Shown here piece by piece: positions 43,674 through 56,125 of a stretch of 64,000 nt of DNA (positions are counted from its first letter, which is position 1; each line of letters starts with the position of its first letter). The stretch is from Apostichopus japonicus (Eukaryota > Echinodermata > Holothuroidea > Aspidochirotida > Stichopodidae), in the NCBI RefSeq assembly GCF_037975245.1, contig NC_092561.1:21216826-21280825 (forward strand), given 5' to 3'. The notes under the pieces are model-generated. The model had not been told where the DNA came from, did no database searches, and saw only the letters and a list, made by a program, of their open reading frames with translations. The translations under genes and the position numbers were made by a program.

Positions 43674-43884
43674 GGTTATTTCATGAGGCCAACTGTGATC
43701 AGCAACTTAAAAGATACCTCAAGGTGCATGCAGGAAGAGACATTTGGCCCTGTCACATGTGTGGTCCCATTTCAGACGGAAGAAGAAGTCATTGAAAGGG
43801 CCAATGGAATACAGTTTGGCCTTTGTGCCTCTGTTTGGACCACGGACCTGGGGTACCGCTCATCGGGTAGCTCATAAACTTGAG
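43674..43884 (+). pseudogene. ALDH copy 2, exon 7 (frameshift)
   Basis: 211 bp against 210: CTGGGGTACC has one extra G, giving YRSSGSS and TAA. Confidence 0.93.
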
Positions 43885-44325
43885 GTAATGAAAAAGTAAT
43901 GAACAGAGATGCCACTTTTCCAAATTTCGTCTGAAATCCAATTTTGTTTTTCTTGTTACATATCCAATTGTTCTGTCCTATGGAGCTCCATTGATCACCG
44001 TATAGGAAAATTTAAGCAAACTTGCCAAACTTCACACACCCACTGATCACTTGTCAGTGTGCACAACCAGTAATTCAGCTGCACTAGGATTTCAAATGTT
44101 TCTAGGCAACCAGTACAAACATAAATGAAGATATCAATAATAAGGGAACACAAAATTTCATTGGAGCTGCCTTTGAAAAAAGACAGACACAACAATTTTA
44201 CTCCAAACATGGTCATGTGAAAAGTTAATGTACCAGGTACAGCCTGCTGTACAGCTAGGCCAAGTGGTGACAGTACTACTACTACTAGAATAAGTCATTA
44301 CTACTGAATCATGTTTATGTTGTAG

Positions 44326-44475
44326 GTCGGTACAGTTTGGACCAATTGTTGGCTGATTCGCGATCTAAATATGCCTTTTGGGGGGATCAAAGCTTCTGGG
44401 ATCGGTCGAGAGAGTGCCAAGGAATCCTTGAACTTCTTCACCGAAGAGAAGACTATTTGCATCAAGATGACCTGA
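44326..44475 (+). pseudogene. ALDH copy 2, last exon
   Basis: Open and nearly identical to 10,556-10,705, with TGA at 44,473. Confidence 0.92.
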
Positions 44476-45520
44476 AAAATGGGAAGGTTAGAATGTATCA
44501 AAACTAAGCAGTCTATCTTCCAAGTGAAATTGTCACCAATTTATAAAAATATATACTTAATATATATTTGTATTTATTTAATTTCTGATCATGTGTTGGG
44601 TGTCAGATGTCTTCAATTTTCCTATGAGGAGTATGTTTTATTTGAAAGTACTTATCTGGCACCCTTGATTTACAACGATATCCAAAATGGTAAATATGTT
44701 TGCCTCAAAAATATGAATTAGAAGAGATTAAAATCTTAAAAATATGTATAAACAAAAAAATCATCAATGCATTGGACATCTGATGTCAAAATCTTGTATT
44801 CAGCAAATCTAAATTTCTTCCAGATGTGAGGCTTGCCTTAAATTGAACGTTCTCCATACCAATGTATGGTTTATAGATTGTGCCTTCTTTTTAAAACAAT
44901 GCCTCTTTCCTTCCCTTTAAATGAGACCATGTTATGTAATTCTAGTCGAGTTTATTTGTAAAAGTTTACAACTACCAAAAATTCGTCCAATACAGGAATC
45001 TACCCGGAAGGCTTCCAGATATGAAAATTTGAGAGTGTTAGCTTTTCAAATATACAAATAGTACATGGTCATTCGTTTGAAGCACTGTAAGTAATTGCTG
45101 CAAAAAGTAGATTCTTAAATAAGTTGATCATTGAATGATTACTTGATTTAATTTAGGTTGATTTATGAAAGCTGAGTCACCTAAGTAGCAAAACTGGAGG
45201 CATTGATATATGTGAATGTGCCCAATTGACCCAAATAAACCTGTCTGAATTTATAAAACTCATATTATTGCAAATAAGAAAAACTTTTACCAACAAGCAA
45301 ATGAGTTTAGTTTACAGAAGGTTTTTCGTAATTATGTATTTGAAAGTTGTTTGGTTAGTCAGACAGAGCAAAAGATACAAACCTAAAAAAAAAAGGGTAT
45401 TAATATCTGATTTCAGGCAAATTATTTAATGAAGATATCACTCATATTAAGGTGAAAATTAAGTGCTTAAAATATAGCAATTTTGGAAATGAATTTACAA
45501 AACACTAACTAGGTTCTGTT

Positions 45521-47167
45521 TAGTGCTGTGCCGTTTAAACGTGTAAACGAACGAAAGATCGTTTAAACGTTTAATAAAACCTGATGAACGTTTAAACCAA
45601 ACTATTATATCAACTGAAAATTAAATTTATTGGCAAAAATTGCGTATCAATTCCCGTTTATTTTGTCTACTACGCGAAATAACAACACAACTTACGATCA
45701 GTCGAATCATAAACCGCGAACTTAATCCTACTTTTGTCCCCCCCCCCCGATGTATCCGGCGATATGAATGGCTTAAACTTGAACGCTGTTATCCTTTTGT
45801 GAAAACTTCCTGATTCGCGGCACAAGTGTACTTTATATCGAGCCGACAGCGGCGGCGCAGATAATCCAGTCAATGCATGTTCGATCGAAATGATTACAAT
45901 CCCTGTCCATCACGTTGAACTCTCCCACCAGACAATACCGGGTCGAATACTCGACTTGGTAATAGTTGTTCAAATACATGATCAAAGGAAATGTATCGAT
46001 TGGTGATCGTAAAAAAAAACTCTGAAAATCAGTAGAGAAATTACCAATTGTGTATGAAAAGTAAGTTGGTACACCTTTCAAATTTTACGAAAGATCCAGC
46101 AAAACTCTTTCAAAAAATTCACGCGAAACTGGCAAATCGTGCTAAATGCAACTAATGTCATGTAAACAAGGCTCTAGTACACCCATTTAGTAAGACCACA
46201 TCTGGTGTTAAGGGGGGGGGGAAAGAAAATATTTTCTAAAATTTCCAAAAATACGGAAAAAATAATGTCCTACCATAGTTAAGTGTATAGCAAATAGCCT
46301 AACCACCTCGTCGGTTACGGATCTCACGTAACTACAAAAACACAACTAATTGTATTTTGCGAACTTGACGTTTTCTACAAGAACATGGAAATAATGTTAA
46401 GCATTAGTTAATCATGCCGTGTGGCCTAAAACATATTTTATTACAAGGTTTACTTTCATAAAGATGGCCATAGCTTGACATCTTGTGCTGCGTGTTCACT
46501 GTATGGTATGAACTGTGCCTCGTGTATCATGGGGAATACTCCATGAAACGTTTCTTGGAAACGTGCCAAAAATGTTAACAAACAGGTGTTAGACAGGGGA
46601 TGAGCTCACAGTTGTTTGGCAAGGTACCTGGGAAAATTCTGAGCACATGTACATTATCCTAACGTAGTATTTAAGTTTGGTTAAACCGTACTGCAGTTGT
46701 AAACTGATGTACGTTTAGTGCGCGCTATTCATTGTTAGGCAGTCTAGAAACGGGGCTTTGCCGAACGTTTTTGTTTCATTATATCGGAGGTTCTGTAAGT
46801 TAAACTTTTCAGAGATTGTAAGACAGATTAAATCTCTTTTCATTTTATAACATAATATAGCTACTCTAACTTGTCATTTAAAATTTTTCATCAGCTTCGT
46901 GACAATTTAAATTAAAAAAGTTGTCAGTATTTTGCATCCTCAACTGCGAATTTTTTATCGCCAGACACGCAAAAATTTCCTTTTCCTTTTCCGGGGTCTT
47001 CGCCCCACCAGGGCCCTAGGGCGGTGCCCTGGACCCCACGCCTTTATACTCGCACGCTACACGTGCTCAGCATTTTCTCGCGATTTTCGCAAACGTTTAA
47101 ACTTTTAAACGAACGAAAAATCGGCCGTTTAAACGTTTAGGTCTTTAAACGAAAACTCACAGCCCTA
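45521..47167. mobile_element. Non-autonomous hAT-like element, copy 2 only, 1.65 kb
   Basis: Ends TAGTGCTGTGCCGTTTAAAC and the reverse of AACTCACAGCCCTA; target duplication GTTCTGTT at 45,513-45,520 and 47,168-47,175. Copy 1 shows the single GTTCTGTTTTTAG at 11,758-11,770. Both subterminal regions are full of GTTTAAACG palindromes. A few short frames exist, none transposase-like. Confidence 0.87.
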
Positions 47168-48455
47168 GTTCTGTTTTTAGACCCCTCATTCTTTTTGCAT
47201 AGCACTTTGTTGTACAACCCTAGTTTATCAAAGCATTCCATTATATTCCAGTTGATGAATATTAACCTTGGAAGTATCTTGTTCCATTGTATTCAAATTA
47301 GTATTAACTATTTGCAGTGTCAGTTATAACAAAGACCACTAATAACACTGACCTGACACTTTAAGAGAGTTTGACATTTTAGACTGTTTTCATTAAAATG
47401 TTGGTCAATTGGTTGCAGACTCCCTTTTTATATCGCTGGTAAATAACAATTTGGTTTCAGACATGCTGGGACTGGCAATGCCAGGTTAATGATGCTGACA
47501 TCTCTGCATCAGAGTATACTTTCAATCATGATAAAATCATTGAGTTTATAAATAATTTCTAATTTTGATGTAATATTAAAGGCTTCAACAACCTCTGCAA
47601 TCACCATCATTCTTGTAAACATGATATGTTACTACAAACTTATAGCTTGTAGTAGTGTCGACCATACCTGTACACTTCACCGGCTAAATATTACTTATAA
47701 ATATTCATGAGTGGGCGGAAGCTAACAAGGCAGGTTGAAATTCATGTTTCTTTCCTACAACAGCAGGACTTGCCAAGTTAACTGTCCATCTTGGAACTGT
47801 TATAGATAAATTGAACAAATATGGATACGATTGAACAGGGACAATTTTTTGCCCTAATAATTGCTACAAGTATGTAACATCTCTACTTCATGATGGTATG
47901 TACTTGGTATGTACTATGGTATGATGGTTATGTACTTGGTATGATGGTATGTACTATGTTCAGGGGATACTTTGCACATGTGTTAAATACTAATGAGAAA
48001 GATGGAAGTTAGGTCCTACCCAAGTTGCCCCTAATTATGAATACATGCACCCCTATGTTGCAGAGCATAACATTTTAGTACCACTATGTAAATTACTATA
48101 AAGGTTAAGAGGTAAGAGGGCTGAGACATATGGTAATCAGTCCTAAGTACAATGATACTGGAATGTTGAACTATGAACATACATGGTGATTACCATGGGT
48201 TCATGTTGCAGTTCCTACCTTTAAGTTGTCTATTGTGCAGTCAAGGAGTTGCTGGTAAGTGAAGTCTTTTGTAATCACATTGTATAGAAGCCATAAACAT
48301 ACCCAAGGTCAGAACAATTTGGCAGGGATTTCTGAAGGGGAGGAATTTCTAAGTATTGAGGAAACACCAACGTAAATATTTCCTGCTATTATGGTACACG
48401 CATAACATCGGCGCATTGCGTGCATAGGTACAGACATATTTGAAAAATGTTTGGC

Positions 48456-49913
48456 AGCACATGCCGTCTCCTCTGACTGCATTGCCTTATAATAATGAAA
48501 AGGGGGTATAGGCGTTTTTACACTATCTAATGTATCCTAGTCGCCAAGAACCTGAAGTATTTTTAAGGGAGGGCCCGAGGAACATGAACTTATAGCATGC
48601 TCCTCATGGTGAAACATAATTGCACCTATTAGGTGAATTGAGTGTACTGTTAATAGTAGGAGAGACTAGTGTAGGTTCTTATGACCAACTAGACCGGTTT
48701 CTGCTCTCAAACTTTATAGGAGGAGCTTCATCAGTAGTAGCCTTTGAATATTTTATATTCGGCCTGGGCGTCTCGTTCTTAAAATGCATCTATTTTCTGT
48801 GCACGAGTTTTCATGGAATCATAGTGCAGCTATAGGAGCATCTAAAAGAGCTTCGTGTGAACCATGAGAGTCGGCTGATTCTTCGTTATCTGTCAGTAAA
48901 ATCTGGTTTTCAAGTCTATGCATGACGATACTACTGTTTTTGGTAACGGGGTGGCTTCCAAAATTTGCAGAATGTGATTTGTGTCTTTCACATAGGTGCT
49001 TTGTTTTAATACAATAGGAAGCAAGAAATAGTCCACAAATTCCGATATTTTTTCGGTCGATGATCCGTTTTCGCTTATTACCTTTTGTAAGGTTGCTTTC
49101 TGTGATTTGCCTTTGGTCAGCACGATACTCTGGATTCCTCTCTTTTCGCTGACTTCTGGAGGATGGTCTTCAAAAGCCTGTGTGCCTCCCTCCAGAGCTT
49201 CCAATGTTGACTCTAAGTCCGTCTCTGCTCTAGATCTCTTTTCAAGAAACCTGTCCCGTTGCCTTTTAGCTTGGCGGGATCACTCGTCTCTCCAGACTCT
49301 GCGGAGGTTCCTGCCTGCTCGTTGGAGTACTTGATTCCAGGAATCAGTAAACTCCTCCGAGTGGTTCAGTTGCGCCGGGAGTTTGGGTGGGTTTCTCTGA
49401 ACCTTGAGTTGGTGATAGGTAGTGTTTTTATCGCCGTCTATCTCTTTAGTGAGAGTGATGAGCCTTGACTGGAGCTCCTTCAACATATCTGCGTTGCTTT
49501 TGACCTTCTTGTAGGTATCCTCTTGCAGCTTGATCCTGTTATCGTTCCTTTTGGTAGGAGTTCTTTGCCCACACGGTATGTGTTCTTCTTCTGAGGAGAA
49601 GGATGAGTCTTTATTGACTGGTGAGGCAGGAATCTCAGGAATGAATATTTTATATTTGGCATGAGCGTGGCTTCTGACCTTTGTAGGTTTCTTCTTTCAG
49701 CTGGATCCTGTTTTCGTTCCTTTTGGTAGGAGACCTTTGCCCACACGGTATGTGTTCTTCTTCTTCGGAGAAAGTCTTTGTTGACTGGTGAGGCAGGAAT
49801 ATCAGGAATAAGTGAGTCCATGACTGGACTGGGCCTGTCTCTTCTCTGTGGGCCATGTGTCTAATGTGTGGTAGCACATGCCATCTCCTCTGACTGCATT
49901 GCTTCATAATAAT
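48456..49913 (-). mobile_element. Penelope-like element remnant, copy 2
   Basis: Counterpart of 13,056-15,236 with the second pseudo-LTR and neighbouring sequence deleted. The ORF is frameshifted around 49,200-49,450. The same 41-bp flanking repeats occur at 48,456-48,496 and 49,873-49,913. Confidence 0.72.
48685..48742 (-). ncRNA. Hammerhead ribozyme motif, copy 2
   Basis: Minus strand CTGATGA, GAAACCGGTC and ACTA/TAGT stem I as in copy 1, with CTCCTATAAAGTTT in the stem II loop. Confidence 0.68.
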
Positions 49914-50432
49914 ATAATAATAATATCTTTCTTACTACATTTTTTTTGGTAATATTTTTTGTTTGATTTTTTGATTGTTTCTCGATAGAGGTGTAGGGCC
50001 TGTCTCTTCTCTGCGGGCTTTTGAACTTTTGGCCACATGGAATTTTATTGTCCTCTTCCTTGTGGAGGAGCTTCCTCAGCTTGTCGTACATTTAACAAAC
50101 ATGACATCACACCAGACTCTGTAGGAACTGATTGAATCCTGGGAAGATGGATCTGAATATCAAGTAGACTCCTATCACGACGCGTACGGCTACCCTGGAC
50201 ATCGTTATCCTCAGTACATAGATACATCTGAGTCCTGAAATAAGGCCCTGACTAGAGTGGGGGGGGGGGTGCAGCAACGGGAGGTGCATCCTCCACATCA
50301 GTGGTGTAAGTTGGCTGAACAGAAAAAAAAGACAGATTAAATTAGTATATTGATCCTTGTAGCTTCAAATCAGAGGCAGTGGGATGCTTTATAACATTGG
50401 GCATTCATGCATGATTAGAATTGAACTTACTT

Positions 50433-53400
50433 TTAATACAGCGACTTCCTGACTTTGTCGTACAGCTGCTGCACCGTCCACTGCTGTAGAGTCCTATTGT
50501 CGTTGTACATCTTCCGAACCTAGAAAGTAGAAAGGAGAGAAAGTTAGAAATTTATAGCTGCGCAGGGTTCTCTTTAAAGTGATACTTGTTTGAAACTTAC
50601 TACTTCTTTAATGGTTATTTTGGAAGTTCCCAGCCTCTCTAGTGTGTCCCTGTAGGTCTTCATGATCTCCTCTGTATCGCCCTCGAAGTAGCTGGCCCTC
50701 GCCCTTTTCGGATTCTCGTAGTATTCCAATGGCCGCTGGTCAGTAGGTGGTCGCTGTACAGAGAGTAGCAAAGGATTGTAAGGCTTATTTTGATAGTTCC
50801 AGGTAACAGTAAGCTGGGCCTTACACTAATAACGTTGAACCAAGCGTGAACAGGAAAGTCTTAATCTCCAAAAGTTGATATTTGATAATAAGTTCCTTTT
50901 TATTAACTCTGAATATAACTATAACTTGGGATAATTAAAATGCACAGGCATAAATGCTGATCATAAATATAAAGTACAGAGCCCTCTATTATACATCTGT
51001 AGGCTTAAACTCCCCGATACATCTTTAGGAGACACTTACACCCCGATTCTAAAATAACAAATTACGACGAGATGTACACGGCACACGCTCTGCCCTTGAA
51101 CCTGATTGGTCTAAACTTATAGCTAGCCCCTCACCCAACTCTTGATTGGTTGAGTGCCAACCTGATATGCAGATGAGGACATGCAAATGGGCACTCAACC
51201 AATTTGAACCAGTTTGGCTGTCTTCAAACCCCACAAACCGAATCATTTAAAACAAAACATCTGTCTACGCTTCTACTAGCGTGTGATTCATAGCCCGCCA
51301 CACCACAGAGCAAACCACCAATAAGAAAACAATATGTTAACACAAATTACTTACCCTGGTTGCTACAGTCTTCCTCACGTTGATCGGGTTGAACTTCTCG
51401 ATGTTGAATTGTCTTCCTAGTGTCTGCAAATCCCAACTCGGCTTGGTCACCTTATTCCCACTGGGCGACAGGAAGAAGGGCCAAACCGGGCTATCGGCTG
51501 CTTTGGGTGAACGGAGCACGCTGGGTCTCACGATGGTACACGATGCAGAGCTGGTAGAGGGTGGGTGAGAGGACTACGGTGGCGGGTCAGTAGGTGGATG
51601 ACCTTTTGTGGTTGGCTACAGCGATGACCCAGTTTTTGTTGGTTTTTTGTTTGGCTGCTTGAAACTCGCCCAGCGTGAGACCGGTGATGACACGGCCACG
51701 GTGTCCTCCGTTCAGCAGCATGAGAGCCATCAGGATGTTCCGGAACATTCTTCTCTTCTCCGCTGGGATGATACCTGAATTGGATTCCAAAGCACCTGAA
51801 AAGCACAATAGAGTGTCGAGACATTAAAGAGCTAGTGTTGGGTGGTGAACTTTTTCGGTAACTGTCATGTGATACAGGCAATTGCAACGGCTTCCTCAGT
51901 ACACCTGGTCATAATTTCGTCAGCTCGATTGGCTGGCATCACAACGTCTGTACAAAAGTACAAAGAAAGCGAGTTATTAAAAACAAAGGCTGTCCATGTA
52001 AATAAATTTGGTTTTTTTTTGGGGGGGGGTGGGGTAAAGGAAATCTTTTTTAAAAGGTTACCCTGGATCTTCGATGCAAGGAACTTCTGGCGTTTACATA
52101 TTTCCGGCCTCATCGCTGTAGCGAAGTCCCCGGCGGTCCGAAAGAATTGAAAATTTCTGTAGGGATAGCTGGTAAGATGATACGGTCTTCGGCAGCTTCT
52201 TATCTTTTCTTAGCACTTCTGTGATCCTGTAGAGTCATAAATGAATAGAAGTACAGTGGATAGTGAATACATTACCTTCAGTAACAACACAATAGATAGA
52301 ATTTTATTAGTGAGGGGTTGTTCATATCGCTGCACACTGCTTGGGAGTATCAGACTTCTTAGTGAAATTCCAAGTCTTTCCTTGATGGCCTGCACCTGTC
52401 TGCAATGTTGCTGGGCATTCTTCTTGGACTGCTCCGTCCCCCCGTACTTCTGTTCTTCGTACTTTGCGAATCGCTCTATAAGAATAACAATGAATGAAAG
52501 GGTTAAGTCTCTGCGTCCACGAATGAATACATTGTTAATTTCCAATCGTATAAAAGTAAAGATTCTGTACCGTAGATGTCCAATATGTCCTTTGGTGTAT
52601 CCTCCATCTCGACCAGAAAATCTTCCTCCTTCTTTCCTCCTTCTTCCTCCTTCCTCTGTCTCCTTCTTTGAATCCGGTGCTGCGCTCAGAAGTTGATGGT
52701 ATTCCGCTGATGATGTCTTGTATTTGTGGACTCGTTGAAGGTGTTTGTCGATCCTTGGAAGAATAACAGAGGGGCAATCAGGGATTGGGCAGTCCTTGAA
52801 GCTCCTCCTCTGCTAGCCCTCCTGCGGTTTTGGCTCCTTGCACTTCCTGCAAAGAAATTAAAATAAAATAATATAGTAATAAATAAATAAATAATAAATA
52901 ATATATAATAATATTAGTAATAAATAATATAAGTGATAAATAATATAATAATGAATAATCAGTAACTACACCAGTTATTCCTGTAGACAAATATATTCAC
53001 ATGGCTCTTGACTGGTAAAGAACCTTCTGTCGATACTCCTTGGTGGATATGCTGTGCCTCTGGATGAGATGGTTTGACAGCCTGACGACAGGTTGACTAC
53101 AGAGTGGGCGATCTGTGGTGGGCTGAGGGAACACTGGGAACGACTTCACATGGACCTTTGGTTTCCTTTCATCCTCTTCCTTTTCATCTTGCTGAACAGT
53201 TGCTGGTTCTCCCTCTGCAGTCGGTTGGATCTTGGCAGCTGGCTCACTCTGGGGGACACAGGGGATGGTTGTTTTCTTCCTTGTTATTTCTTCAGCGGTT
53301 GCTGGTTCTCCCTCGGCAGCTGGCTCTCTCTGGGGGGCACTTGTGATCTGTTCTGCCTCCTAAGTAAGCAAACAGATTAAAATAGTTTTACATCCAACTA

Positions 53401-53545
53401 AGTTCACATATAAATCTATGGCAGATCTAGATAGACTGATGTGTCATTTACCTCAAGTTCACTGTCAGTGAACAAGGCATCAGAGTGAGTGTTGTACTTC
53501 TCCCGTGCTCAATGATGTCAGGTATCTGGAAGCCTCGTTGTTGAA
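50433..53545 (-). pseudogene. Gene A copy 2, degenerate tyrosine-recombinase-like gene
   Basis: Exon remains about 53,545-53,451; 53,360-52,995; 52,848-52,571; 52,476-52,329; about 52,225-52,063; 51,947-51,878; 51,795-51,355; 50,753-50,601; 50,519-50,433. Lesions: Cys to Arg in CPLC, TAG before the CPVPDC-type finger, a frameshift in the acidic tract, about 75 bp lost from the core-binding exon, loss of the GTAAG donor after ATTGCC at 51,877, TGA after HKRSSTY, and the frameshift shared with copy 1. The linker exon is intact here, unlike copy 1. The 18,223-19,315 stretch of copy 1 is absent. Confidence 0.75.
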
Positions 53546-53808
53546 TGGGACTGCATATATAGGGAATGAAATTATAAATTGATCAAATTGAATTTGTTTT
53601 TTAAATATTGCATCATTGTCAATTGTAGTCTTAACTTTACTATTGCAGATTTGCTTACGTCTGTGTTCGGAGAGCTCTCCGGAGTACTGTAAATTTGGTC
53701 ATAGTACCGCTCCAGGGCTCCCTCGTCATCCGACGTCAGTCGGTTCTTTTTCTTTCTTGGCAGCTGGTTCTCTCTGGGGGGCATTCATTAGCAAATTGTC
53801 ATTCTTAC

Positions 53809-56022
53809 CCCATTGAGGAGACCGGCGACGATGGAACCTGCTTTGCAGGCCTGTTCGCCGGCCAGCCTCTCGTTATAGTACCTCCCCTGAGTGTACTCTG
53901 TATGAGACATAGCCTGTGCGACCCTGGACCGTCCAGCGGCGGTCTCCGATTGAACTGCCTGTAATTAAAAAGTTTGAATCCAATATCAGTTTCCGGTTAA
54001 TAGGGTAACACAAACTAAAATCGGGGAACTTTTGGCTCTGTGGCCAGCAATTGCAGAACTTTTGGCCCTTTGGAAAGGCAAAAATGAACAAAGACTTTAG
54101 GCAGGTAACATACAGTATTGGAGGGCTCTATCCTTCCCCCATTGAATTTACTTGTTGTTCTATTTATTCTTGGGTCGGTATAATTCAATTATGTTATGGA
54201 CTTTGAAATCTTACCAAGGTCGCGGCTGTCTTCCTGAGGTTCAGGGGAGAAAAGTTTTCAACACCCAGCGACAACCCAACTGCCACCATCAGCGCCTTCA
54301 GCCTCCGCACCCGGTTCCCATTGTTTGAGAGGAAGAAAGGGGTGTCCCTTTCCTCCGCCTCGGTCGCCACTCGACCCCTCAGAAGATGGGGCCGAACCAC
54401 ATTAAAATAGACCAACATTAAGTTATAGGTTGTCTGGTCTATCGTAATGTGGGTTGGTCCATGCGACTTCAGGGTCTTGTGGTCTGAAATCTTTGAAGGC
54501 AAATAAAATATTCAAATGTGAAAATGGAGCAATGGTACCATCAAAGGCTACAGTAAAAGTGCTATAAAATGAGCAATTAAAATATCGGTAATCAAATGCA
54601 TTGTATAGTAAGCAGGTGCCCAACAGTGGTGACATTGTATCTTAGGAAGTCAATGTGGGTGAGATAAGTGCGATCACAGTAGGTCAGTAACAACAGGTAA
54701 AAATCAAAACGTGTAATCTTGGCCGATAAATCCCATCCCGCCGCCATACCATCCTTTAACCTTCGGGATGTCGGAGTGGGCGGATTAATTTATGTCGAAC
54801 TGCAACGACAGAATATATCTAAGATGTGAGCTAAATATTGTCCATATTATGGTGTCCTACAGTGGAAGACGAGATAATTCAGTTCCATGAAAACACAAAG
54901 CATGTTTGTTCTTACTTTTATTGTCCATCTCACCGACCCATCCTGCAGACAGAACCGCTCGACCCGCGAGAATTCCTCAGCGGTGAGGTTCAGTAACACA
55001 CCGCTGCGGTGGCCAGTACTGATCAGTTTCATTGCCATGAGCAGGTCTCGAAACCTGTTCATGGCCACGGAGGACTGCAGAATGGAGTCTGTATTCTCTG
55101 TAAAGAAAAGAATGAATGGAAAATGTGATCATACATGACATACATGAGATCATGCATGACATGATGATGCATGACATACCCAGTGGCGACCAACGCACAT
55201 TTGTTGCTCTTCCTCCCCTCCCAACCCCCAAGACCGCTCCCCCACCCACCAGTACTCATACTCCTTTTAAACTTTGTGTATCTACTCTCTTATCTTAAAG
55301 GATCTTAAAATATGGCTTAAAAAAGCTCACCCGCCATGGCAATTCCTTCTTTCGTTGCAAGCCTTTTCAGTTTCCCAATTTCTGCTGATGACAGAATGGA
55401 ATCTGCAAAACAAACAAGAAAAGTTCTATATCAGATCCATACAGACTTGTGAACCTTTGTATGAAGATCCCAGTCCCATACACAAAAGTGGTGGGTCAGG
55501 GGGTTGAATCAAGATTTGCCCCACTCAGAGAGGCTGGAGGGGGAACAGCTTTTCCTAAGGAGCATGCAACAGGGGTTTTCAAAAATTTAATTCATCAAGA
55601 TTATTCAAGGTATACATCCACTTATTTGTTAAAAATATATGTTTTGCAAAAATTCTTAACCCCCCTAAGATTTCACCTGCCACCAACAGAAGAGAAGGTG
55701 GGGGGTGCAGAAAATTTGAGATTGACTGAACGGTCTGCCCAACATGACATATCGAGCCTTGTTCCCAAAGTAAGAGATATGAAGGGAACTTACCTTTGAT
55801 CTGGCTTGCAATTTTCCTGCCACGGCGATCTATCTCCGGGCGCAAGGCCACCTGAAACTACTCTGCCGCCAGGTCCGTCCGCTTTGCGGCCTTGGGCTTT
55901 ACGCCGGCGGACCTGGACACTTCCTCGTTTAGTCTGAGGAAGCGACAGAACAGTTTCATCGACAGAAGGTAGCTGGAAATGGTCTTAGGTGCCTTCTTGT
56001 CTTCCCGGAGAAGATTTGCAGT
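53809..56022 (-). pseudogene. Gene B copy 2, 3' half, stop codon and Gypsy split
   Basis: Exons 56,022-55,794, 55,402-55,331, 55,097-54,916, 54,490-54,215 and 53,958-53,809 match gene B copy 1 in length and phase. The Gln codon of EQFQ is TAG (plus-strand CTA at 55,858-55,860). The next upstream intron is interrupted by the Gypsy LTR at 56,126; the 5' exons, if kept, lie beyond the window. Boxes I and II and the His/Tyr exon are otherwise open. Confidence 0.8.
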
Positions 56023-56125
56023 CTTGAGTTAGAAAAAAATATGATAAGATACGTATGCGTAAGAGAGGAACGAATCGATACTTTGGAATGGTGTTAGAGC
56101 AATTGGTCGAATACATTTCTATTAA

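Larger units (their letters stand above)
31300..44475 (+). pseudogene. ALDH8A1P: ALDH8A1-like copy 2, pseudogene
   Basis: Exon remains: 31,300-31,361 + 36,692-36,829 (exon 2, split by 5.3 kb), 37,399-37,610, 39,830-39,995, 40,962-41,137, 41,833-42,004, 43,674-43,884 and 44,326-44,475. Lesions: the insertion; a 1-bp deletion near 39,973 leading to TAG at the exon end; Gly to Ser in the LGGK motif (LGSK); an in-frame 6-bp loss and 3-bp gain in exon 6; and a 1-bp insertion near 43,850 leading to TAA. Splice sites are kept. No exon 1 is recognised, so the copy may also lack a promoter. Symbol is descriptive only. Confidence 0.9.
31226..56125. repeat. Segmental tandem duplication, copy 2
   Basis: Second copy of the block at 181-22,646. 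It is the more damaged one: the ALDH gene is a pseudogene, the second Penelope pseudo-LTR is deleted, about 1.1 kb of gene A is absent, and a Gypsy element interrupts gene B. Private insertions are the 5.3-kb block in ALDH exon 2 and a 1.65-kb hAT element at 45,521. It could be a true tandem copy or, in a highly heterozygous animal, a second haplotype wrongly joined in the assembly; the sequence alone cannot decide. Confidence 0.9.
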
